64,000 bases of DNA from JBKQHQ01 sp052148715 (GTDB lineage Bacteria; Pseudomonadota; Alphaproteobacteria; Rhizobiales; Xanthobacteraceae). A program made the translations under genes and the position numbers. The stretch lies in the NCBI GenBank assembly GCA_052148715.1, contig JBKQHQ010000081.1, forward strand, positions 62,001-126,000, given 5' to 3'. Below the pieces are notes generated by a model. The model saw only the letters and a list, made by a program, of their open reading frames with translations. It was not told where the DNA came from and ran no database searches. Shown in pieces: positions 53,816 to 59,877 of the stretch (positions are counted from its first letter, which is position 1; the number at the start of each line of letters is the position of its first letter).

Positions 53816-54122
53816 TGTTTCGCCTCCTTTTTGCGAGGACCGAGCGATACCAAGCTTTGATTTCAGCTGCGTGACAGAGACGGACGACGGCTCGATCGAA
53901 GCGATGATGCGATGGGCCGCTCACGCGATCACTCCACCGCATTGAGCCGGCATCGGTAGACGGCAGCGGATGATCCGCGCGCGATGCTGGACGCAGGACC
54001 CCGACTGGCCTCATTAGGCGGAAGGCCCTGCCGCCGGCTTCCGGTCCACCTACGTCTATCCCGGTATATTGGACATCCGTTGGACACGTCGCGCGGAGCC
54101 ACGGATAAGTATTTGAAAATAT
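53816..54122. other. 307-base gap inside the tRNA array
   Basis: Between the exported-protein start and tRNA-Glu(TTC). It must contain the promoter of the exported-protein gene. I see no further tRNA, hairpin or open frame with support. Confidence 0.3.
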
Positions 54123-54197
54123 TGGTGCTCCCTAGCGGTTTCGATCCGCTTTCGCCTCTTTGAAAGAGAGGCATCCTAGCCAGTAGACGAAGGGAGC
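54123..54197 (-). tRNA. tRNA-Glu(TTC)
   Basis: 75 nt with CCA. Acceptor GCTCCCT/AGGGAGC and anticodon stem CCTCT/AGAGG pair perfectly, loop CTTTCAA gives TTC. The T loop is ATCGAAA, so the nearly universal T54 is A. The discriminator is A73. Confidence 0.85.
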
Positions 54198-54199
54198 TT

Positions 54200-54274
54200 T
54201 GGTGCGTGCCAGGAGGATCGAACTCCTACCGCTTGGTTGGAAGCCAAGCACGCACCGCAGTACGCCAGACCCGC
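54200..54274 (-). tRNA. tRNA-Gly(TCC)
   Basis: 75 nt with CCA, two bases from the Glu gene. Anticodon stem CTTGG/CCAAG and loop CTTCCAA (TCC) are perfect, as is the T stem AGGAG/CTCCT. The D stem relies on G-T pairs and acceptor pair 4-69 is G-A. A73 is unusual for bacterial tRNA-Gly, which has T73. Confidence 0.78.
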
Positions 54275-54417
54275 AAGAAATTGGCGGAGAGTTGAGAGCT
54301 ATGAGAGCGTGGAGTTGCGGGCGGGGGTCGAAGCCGCGTGCTGGGGTTTTGCATACCGGCCGATATCCGCTCTCCGCACCGCAACTAAATCGCTTGATGT
54401 TGAACTGAAAGAGCGGG

Positions 54418-54523
54418 GTAGGGTGGGCAAAGGCGCACAGCGCCGTGCCCACGTGATTCTTAAGCACAGCCGCTCCGCCAGCGGCGCGGATTCGGTGGGC
54501 ACGCTTCGCTTTGCCCACCGTAC
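54418..54523. repeat. inverted-repeat element, family A copy 3 (106 bp)
   Basis: Left end GTAGGGTGGGCAAAG and right end (outward GTACGGTGGGCAAAG) form an imperfect inverted repeat with a shorter centre than the other two copies. It fills the gap 54275-54565 between tRNA-Gly and tRNA-Gln(CTG); the rest of the gap shows nothing. Confidence 0.7.
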
Positions 54524-54565
54524 GCCGCTGAAGTTGAACTAAAGAATCGGCCGCGGCGGCGTGAT

Positions 54566-54641
54566 TGGCCGGGAAGGTAGTGCTCGAACCCACGGCCTTC
54601 GCGTTCAGAGCGCGACGCTCCACCAACTGAGCTACTTCCCT
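54566..54641 (-). tRNA. tRNA-Gln(CTG)
   Basis: 76 nt with CCA. Anticodon stem TCGCG/CGCGA with loop CTCTGAA gives CTG. Six of seven acceptor pairs form (A1-G72 mismatch), and T-stem pair 53-61 is G-A. G73 agrees with Gln. It is the second Gln isoacceptor of the array. Confidence 0.78.
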
Positions 54642-54686
54642 AAAGCCGCTTGCGCTCCATCGAAAGCTTCGGTTCGGCGCTCTCCA

Positions 54687-55184
54687 TCACGTCCTGCTCG
54701 CTTGCCATTGGCAGCTTTCGTTGCCCGAAAGCGAGCCCGCGATGTGCCCGGACGTGAGACGGCCGATCCAGTGTTGGGTAATGCCCAAAGCCGCGTGGCG
54801 CGTGAAGGAGACGCTACCGCCGTTGACGCGTCCGTCGGTGATCGTGCCGTCGTCGCCGAAAGTCGTCCCCGCATACTCGCCGGTAAATTGTCCGCCGGAT
54901 GTTTCGGAGACGGCAAATTCTCCGTGCCAATGCCCGCTCGGGCAGTCCGCGGTCCAACGCCACCGGCCCGACACCGAACCACCGGACGGCGTTTCGCGCA
55001 GAGTGCTCTGACGCGATTTCGGTGCGCCGCTCTGACGCGGCGGAGGGGCTTCTTCTCCGCCCGACGCCGATTTGTCCTGCTTGCCGATGGTCCCGCCGGT
55101 GCTGCCGGATTGAACCTGGGCGGCGGTGATCGTCGGCCCGTAGAGCACCACTATGGCCAAGACGAGCGGAGCAATGCGATGCAT
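54687..55184 (-). CDS. small exported protein (165 aa), hypothetical
   Basis: Start ATG 55184 has GGAGGG nine bases upstream; codons above it run through tRNA genes and are not real. A signal peptide MHRIAPLVLAIVVLYGPTIT is followed by a low-complexity linker rich in Gly, Ser and Pro (residues about 25-70). The C-terminal 90 residues look like a beta-rich domain with WRWTADCPSGHWHGEFAV and repeated G-x-x-G turns, and two cysteines (ADCPSG, ESCQWQ) that could pair. I recognise no named family. It sits between tRNA-Gln(CTG) and tRNA-Glu(CTC) on the same strand. Confidence 0.75.
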   Translation of the reverse strand: MHRIAPLVLAIVVLYGPTITAAQVQSGSTGGTIGKQDKSASGGEEAPPPRQSGAPKSRQSTLRETPSGGSVSGRWRWTADCPSGHWHGEFAVSETSGGQFTGEYAGTTFGDDGTITDGRVNGGSVSFTRHAALGITQHWIGRLTSGHIAGSLSGNESCQWQASRT

Positions 55185-55322
55185 AAAACCCTCCAATGGG
55201 CGACGCCCACGACGTCGAGATCGTAGACTATCACAAGGGGTGAGCGCGTGCGGCCAGCGGATGCGGCGTGACGAACGCGGCGTTGCATCGACGGGATTTC
55301 GCATTGGTGGCGTGTACCGAGG

Positions 55323-55398
55323 TGGTGCGGCGACGGAGATTCGAACTCCGACCGTCGTGCCTGAGAAGCACGGGTCCTGACCGTTAGACGACCGCCGC
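55323..55398 (-). tRNA. tRNA-Glu(CTC)
   Basis: 76 nt with CCA. Acceptor GCGGCGG/TCGCCGC (one G-T), anticodon stem CGTGC/GCACG with loop TTCTCAG gives CTC. T arm is regular. The discriminator is A rather than the usual G. Confidence 0.85.
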
Positions 55399-55404
55399 AA
55401 AAAA

Positions 55405-55478
55405 TGGCTCTCGGGGTAGGATTCGAACCCACATTCGGCGGGTAACAACCGCTGGTCCTGCCGTTGGACGACCCGAGA
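55405..55478 (-). tRNA. tRNA-Asn(GTT)
   Basis: 74 nt with CCA, six bases from the Glu gene. Acceptor TCTCGGG/CCCGAGA is perfect. Loop TTGTTAC gives GTT; pair 27-43 is A-C, the other four pair. G73 agrees with Asn. Confidence 0.82.
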
Positions 55479-55482
55479 AGAA

Positions 55483-55554
55483 TGGTGGAGCTGTGGGGAA
55501 TCGAACCCCACGACGGCAATCTTGCAAGGATCGCCCGCTGACCACAGCCAGTCC
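55483..55554 (-). tRNA. tRNA-Ala(TGC)-like, degenerate 5' half
   Basis: About 72 nt with CCA. The 3' half is normal: anticodon stem CGATC/GATTG with loop CTTGCAA (TGC), T stem TGGGG/CCCCA with TTCGATT loop. The 5' half does not give a normal D arm, and only about five of seven acceptor pairs form (GGACTGG with CAGCTCC). The stretch CCACAG...CTGTGG overlapping the 5' end can form a competing stem. A pseudo-tRNA or an unusual short-D-arm tRNA are both possible. Confidence 0.5.
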
Positions 55555-55556
55555 TG

Positions 55557-55631
55557 TGGCGCCTAGAGATGGAATCGAACCATCGGCGCGCGGCTCTTCG
55601 GGCCGCCGCTCTACCCCTGAGCTACCTAGGC
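55557..55631 (-). tRNA. tRNA-Phe(GAA)-like with C33
   Basis: 75 nt with CCA. Acceptor GCCTAGG/TCTAGGC, D stem GCTC/GAGC, anticodon stem GCGGC/GCCGC and T stem GATGG/CCATC all pair. The anticodon loop is CCGAAGA: anticodon GAA, but the universal T33 is C, and position 73 is G instead of A. It is the promoter-proximal gene of the array. Confidence 0.75.
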
Positions 55632-55700
55632 GTTTTTTTGGAGCGGATGCTGGGTGCGGTACGATATGTGCCCCAAGCGGATTTCGGAGAAGACCTGCCC

Positions 55701-56192
55701 TCAGGCCGGCTTGCGTTTCAGGCGCTCGAGCCCCTGCCGCTCTTCCGGGCGCAGATAGACGACCTCGGTCAGGGCGCCGATCGCCGCGCTGGTGTCGAAG
55801 TAGCCGAAGCGGGTCTCGCCGTTGCGGCCGGTCTGCACGAGCTTGAACCCGCGCGCCTGCATGTCGGCGACAGCCTTGTCGTAATCCTCGACCATGATGC
55901 CGAAATGCTGCATCCCGCCTTGCGGGTTCTGCTGCAGGAACTCCGAATAGGTGCTGGTGCCCGAATGCGGCTCGATCAATTCGATCTGGATCTGGCCGCA
56001 ATAGCCGAAGGCGAGGCTTTTGTGCAGATCCGCCGGCTTGCCGTTATAGGTCTGATCCTGAATCTGTGCGTTCTCGATGACCAAAAAATCGAGAACGCCG
56101 AGCTTCTCCTTGAAGAAGGAGATGGCGGCTTTCAGGTCCGGAACCACGAAGCCGATCTGGAAAACTCCGTCGGATAAAGTCGGCGCAGTCAT
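55701..56192 (-). CDS. VOC (glyoxalase/dioxygenase) family protein
   Basis: A 163-residue protein with the paired beta-alpha-beta-beta-beta modules of the vicinal-oxygen-chelate fold: GVFQIGFVVPDLKAAISFFK (about 9-28) opens the first and GGMQHFGIMVEDYDKAVADM (about 92-111) the second. Metal ligands are probably His in MQHFGI and Glu in LTEVVYL (about 141), with one more near ELIEPH. Reactions in the family include lactoylglutathione lyase, extradiol cleavage and epimerisation; none can be chosen. Confidence 0.87.
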   Translation of the reverse strand: MTAPTLSDGVFQIGFVVPDLKAAISFFKEKLGVLDFLVIENAQIQDQTYNGKPADLHKSLAFGYCGQIQIELIEPHSGTSTYSEFLQQNPQGGMQHFGIMVEDYDKAVADMQARGFKLVQTGRNGETRFGYFDTSAAIGALTEVVYLRPEERQGLERLKRKPA

Positions 56193-56261
56193 CGCATTTC
56201 CTTCCCTCTGAGCTTGGTTGGGCCGGCAAGCCCTTCTGCAGATGCCGATCGCGGCCCCATG

Positions 56262-56357
56262 TCACCACGCCATGCTGCCGCCGTCGATGTCCGATCCGGC
56301 GATGAACGAGCTTTCGTCCGACGCCCGGAACATGACCGCTGAATCGCTCCGGCGCAC
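56262..56357 (-). pseudogene. relic of an SDR oxidoreductase C-terminus
   Basis: About 31 codons read VRRSDSAVMF, then RASDESSFIAGSDIDGGSMA, which is the well-known tail of SDR enzymes (the -SDESSFITG- and -DGG- motifs). The Rossmann part, catalytic residues and spacing are gone and small deletions are evident, so this is a remnant. It lies 69 bases upstream of the VOC gene on the same strand. Confidence 0.6.
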
Positions 56358-56455
56358 GACGCCGCCGAATTCGTGAACAACCCTGTGATTATTGTCGGCC
56401 GTGACCCAAATACCACAGTAACCGGCCGTGACGGCGCTAAATTGATCCTCTCGGC

Positions 56456-58654
56456 TTGAACGGCAGATTCGGACCATTGGTTAGCTCGGAAATAGACGCG
56501 GCCCCGCGCTCCGGCGGAGCACCTTATCTACGCCGCGGCTTGAGCCGCATCTTTCAAATCCCGTCGTGGAGGACGTCGGGTGGCAAAGTGGCGGCCGAGC
56601 GCGCCGGTGTGGCAGGCCTTCGCGGACCTCCGCGGCTGCTTTACATCGACGGCGTGCGCGCGATTGCGATCATCGCGGTTGTCGCCTTTCACGCGCATAT
56701 TCCCGGCTTCCGCGGCGGCTTCGTCGGGGTCGATATATTCTTCGTGATCTCGGGCTTCCTGATCACGCAGCAGATCGTCGGCCAGATGCTGGCCGGCTCT
56801 TTCTCGGCAACCGACTTCTACGCGCGCCGCATTCTGCGCATTTTTCCGCCTCTGCTGCTGGTCACCGTCGCCACGCTCGCGCTCGCGACACTGTTTCCGC
56901 TGCTGCCGCAGGAACGCGGCGAGCTCGCCAGCTCCGCCGCGGCGACCGCGGCCATGATCTCGAACTATCACTTCACGTCGGGCACGGAGTACTTTTCGGT
57001 ACATTCCGAAATCAACCCGCTGCTGCACACATGGTCACTGGGGGTCGAGGAGCAATATTATCTACTGGCGCCGGCGTTTGCGGCTGCGATCATCTCTCTG
57101 GCCGTCTGGCGCAAGTGGAGGCCGACGCGTGCGCTGGTAGTCTTCGGCCTGGTCGCGATCTTCGCTTCCTACGTTACGCTCGCGGTCCTGACCAAGACCG
57201 ATCACCGCCTTGCCTTCTTTTCAGTCATGTCGCGGGCGTGGCAATTCTCCTTGGGCGGCCTGCTCGCCGTTGCGGTTCTCAAAGAGATTCTGGTGCCCGA
57301 GCGATTCCGATCGGCGTGCGGGCTCGTCGGCCTCTTGGCCGTCGCGGCTTCGATCCTGCTCTACAACGAGCACATCAGCTATCCGGGGCTCGCGGCGGCC
57401 TTATTGCCCACTATCGGTACGTTCCTCCTGCTCGCCTCGGGCGTCCCCGACGAGAAATCTCGCCTGATCCGAATCCTGGCGAGCCCCCCGGCGGTGGCGG
57501 TCGGCGTGCTGTCGTACAGCTGGTACCTCTGGCATTGGCCGCTGACGGAGCTGTCGCGGACGCTGGCGATCGGACAGGACAGCCTCTGGAAAGACGTCGC
57601 CGCGTCCGTCGCGGCACTGGCGCTGTCGATCCCGACCTACCTGTTCCTCGAGCGGCCGCTGAAGACATTGCGGCGGCCGCAGATCACGCGTGCCTTCGGC
57701 GGCCGCATCGTGGCCGCCGGCGTCGCCGGCTCGGCACTCATTGCGGTGGGTGCGTGGATGCTGGCGCCCGCCCCTGGGGCCGATCGCGACTTGCAAGCGG
57801 TCGAGACGGCCCGGCCGTCCCGCAACGTGTCGGATTGCGTGCCGCGCCAGAGCGCCCCGAAATTCGGATATATCGCGCCATGCGTCGTCGGCGCCGCGGG
57901 AGAACCGAGCGTCGTGTTCTGGGGCGATTCCCACGCGTTGATGCTGAAGCCGGTGGCTGAATGGTCGGCGCGCGACGAGAATCAAACGTCGATCGTGCTC
58001 GGCAAACCGTCGTGCCCGCCGCTGCTCGGCATCGAGATCGATTATTTCGTCTTGCGAACGTGCGCCGACGACAATGACGATATTCTGGGCTGGATCCAGC
58101 GGCAGCAAGCGACTCCCGTGGTGGGCGCCGTCTTGGCGGCGCGGTGGTCGCTCTACAACGGACAGGACACGCCGGACGGCGACGCCGAGCTGCCGCGCAT
58201 GCTGTGGCGAGACGGCAATCGGCCGCGGAACGACTACGCCGATATGCTCCGCGGCGGTCTCGCCGATCTGCTGACGATGCTGTCCCCGCGCCGGCGGCTG
58301 CTCGTCATGGGGCCGGTGCCGGAGCTCAGGCGCCCCATCGCGAATTGCCTGCTGCGGGCGCAAATGAACGGACAGTCGCGCGACTCCTGCGCCCTCGATC
58401 GATCCGACGTCGAACGGCGGCGCCACGAGGCCGTGGAGATTCTGCGGCGCGTGGTGGCGAGGTTCCCGAACGCCAGGATGATCGATCCTCTGGAAGTATT
58501 CTGCGACCGCGACAAATGCTGGCCGTTCGGTCCCCAGGGCGTCTTCTATAACGACAACGATCACCTCAGCGCGCTGGGCGGGGAGATGCTGTACCAGCAC
58601 TTCCAGCAAGATTTCCGCTGGGTTTACCGGGCGGCCGCAGCTGAGCTGATGTGA
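56456..58654 (+). CDS. O-acyltransferase with SGNH domain (OafA/YrhL-like)
   Basis: A two-domain inner-membrane enzyme of up to 732 aa. Residues about 60-440 are an acyltransferase-3 domain with ten or so helices; it opens with LLYIDGVRAIAIIAVVAFHA, where the His is catalytic, and RRILRIFPPLLLV follows. Residues about 465-730 form a periplasmic SGNH esterase-like domain: WGDSHALM (Ser about 491) and DNDHLSALG near the end give the Ser/Asp/His set. OafA-type enzymes acetylate O-antigen or other surface polysaccharide. The start is uncertain: TTG 56456 is the longest; the true one may be a GTG near 56586. Confidence 0.88.
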   Translation: MNGRFGPLVSSEIDAAPRSGGAPYLRRGLSRIFQIPSWRTSGGKVAAERAGVAGLRGPPRLLYIDGVRAIAIIAVVAFHAHIPGFRGGFVGVDIFFVISGFLITQQIVGQMLAGSFSATDFYARRILRIFPPLLLVTVATLALATLFPLLPQERGELASSAAATAAMISNYHFTSGTEYFSVHSEINPLLHTWSLGVEEQYYLLAPAFAAAIISLAVWRKWRPTRALVVFGLVAIFASYVTLAVLTKTDHRLAFFSVMSRAWQFSLGGLLAVAVLKEILVPERFRSACGLVGLLAVAASILLYNEHISYPGLAAALLPTIGTFLLLASGVPDEKSRLIRILASPPAVAVGVLSYSWYLWHWPLTELSRTLAIGQDSLWKDVAASVAALALSIPTYLFLERPLKTLRRPQITRAFGGRIVAAGVAGSALIAVGAWMLAPAPGADRDLQAVETARPSRNVSDCVPRQSAPKFGYIAPCVVGAAGEPSVVFWGDSHALMLKPVAEWSARDENQTSIVLGKPSCPPLLGIEIDYFVLRTCADDNDDILGWIQRQQATPVVGAVLAARWSLYNGQDTPDGDAELPRMLWRDGNRPRNDYADMLRGGLADLLTMLSPRRRLLVMGPVPELRRPIANCLLRAQMNGQSRDSCALDRSDVERRRHEAVEILRRVVARFPNARMIDPLEVFCDRDKCWPFGPQGVFYNDNDHLSALGGEMLYQHFQQDFRWVYRAAAAELM

Positions 58655-58684
58655 ACTCGGCCGCCGCAGGTCAGTCGGCGGGGG

Positions 58685-59326
58685 TCATCCGGGCGCGTCG
58701 AAGCCGACATACACAACGACGGGTCCGGGCGCCGGGGTCCCGGTCGCGGGAATGATCAGATCGTCGGCAATGCTGCTGAAATCCACGTCCCTCCGGTCGC
58801 GGGTGATCGTCACCGCGACACGAACCTGCTTACTGACGATGGTCTTTGGCTCCGGACCTTGCTGCACGATCGTGTAGCGTATGGGAATCTCGACTTGCCC
58901 GCCGCGCCCCGCCGATCTGACCATCAGGTGGCCATGCACGGCGACTTTCATGCGAATCGAGTCTCCGAGGGTCGCGCATTCGCGCAATGTGCTGCCGATC
59001 AATCCCTCGTAACGTGGCCTGCCTGCCGATTTTGCCCCTGCATCGACGCTCATCGTCCCCGCCCCGTCCCGGATGCTGACCACGGGACAGCTGCCCTCCG
59101 GCGACGATAGCGCCGCGGTCGTGACTGGGGGCGCGGAGTTATCGAACAGGCCTCCGGGACCGATCAGCAGTTTATCCGGGTAGCCGCCGTTCGTATTGGA
59201 GGCGAGGGTCGGGCTCGAGCTCAAGTTTGCTGAGCAACCCGCGACCGCCGACGCTAGCGCAACCAGCGCTACAATGACAGCCGCGCTTGCGCGCTTTTGT
59301 CCAACGATGATCTGTCGCCGATGCAT
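58685..59326 (-). CDS. predicted lipoprotein (213 aa), hypothetical
   Basis: An N-terminal signal (KRASAAVIVALVALASAVAGC) ends in the lipobox AVAGC, so the mature protein would be lipid-anchored at about Cys31. The rest is rich in Ser, Thr and Gly at first, then a beta-rich region with SVDAGAKSAGRPRYEGLIGS and VVSIRDGAGTM. I recognise no family. It is convergent with the acyltransferase gene (30-base gap). Confidence 0.8.
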   Translation of the reverse strand: MHRRQIIVGQKRASAAVIVALVALASAVAGCSANLSSSPTLASNTNGGYPDKLLIGPGGLFDNSAPPVTTAALSSPEGSCPVVSIRDGAGTMSVDAGAKSAGRPRYEGLIGSTLRECATLGDSIRMKVAVHGHLMVRSAGRGGQVEIPIRYTIVQQGPEPKTIVSKQVRVAVTITRDRRDVDFSSIADDLIIPATGTPAPGPVVVYVGFDAPG

Positions 59327-59877
59327 GACGTGCTACACCTTACAACACTCGGAACCTCGGTCTGTTGTCGCTTCCCTAGCATGCTCACGTTTTTGCAACA
59401 AATGACTACAATCGAACCGTCGGCCGAGGCGCAGGCGACGAAAGCCGGCAACTCGCTGTGAAGTTTGCGAGCAAGCGACTCAACAGCATGCGCGATCCAG
59501 TTCGAATCCGCCGATTTGGAGAGGGAGGCGCCGGTATCCCGCGGACGCTTCGGTCGGTTGTCCGCGTCCGGGCGCGAAAGGGGATGTTGTTAAACTGAGG
59601 CCTGCAAGACGGCCGGCTATCACCCGGGGTCTTGACCAAGACGCGTCCACTATGCTGCCAAAATGGCCGCAACCTCACTATCGAACCGGTGCTAGTCTAC
59701 TCCCAACCGAATCGGGAGCGCGGTGAATCGCGCCTTAGTTTGCCCCAGCGTCCGGCACATTGGAGGGCCGCCGTGAGGCGCGGGCAACGTTGTTGGGCGG
59801 GGTCAGGCATGGCATCCGACCGTCCGAGCGCCTCAGGGGCTTGAAGGAACGTTGAACGAAGCGGGTGAAAAATACGC
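59327..59877. other. 551-base gap with upstream element of the OGT-like gene
   Basis: No gene is supported. The lipoprotein promoter should lie at the left. The right part contains the sequence element at 59673-59715, repeated before the second TPR gene. Frames on either strand have no family likeness. Confidence 0.4.
59673..59715 (+). promoter_or_regulatory. upstream element shared by both TPR-OGT genes, copy 1
   Basis: CCTCACTATCGAACCGG, then TGCTAGTCTACT, then AACCGAATCGG. It agrees with 62576-62619 except for one inserted base and about three substitutions, and the similarity fades over the next 30 bases. It lies 162 bases before the first OGT-like gene. Confidence 0.6.

Noticed and set aside
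52943..53860. 305-codon plus-strand frame after the antitoxin-like gene
   Set aside because: It covers the antitoxin 3' end out of frame and lies antisense to the cysteine-rich exported protein.
54561..55226. 221-codon plus-strand frame in the tRNA array
   Set aside because: It crosses tRNA-Gln and runs antisense to the exported-protein gene, which has a better ribosome site and a signal peptide.
55185..55511. N-terminal extension of the 54687-55184 protein
   Set aside because: These codons translate tRNA-Glu, tRNA-Asn and tRNA-Ala sequence; ATG 55184 has its own strong ribosome site.
52394..55631. CRISPR array as an explanation of the regularly spaced palindromic units
   Set aside because: Units differ in sequence, are 72-77 bases, fold as cloverleaves and end in CCA; they are tRNAs.
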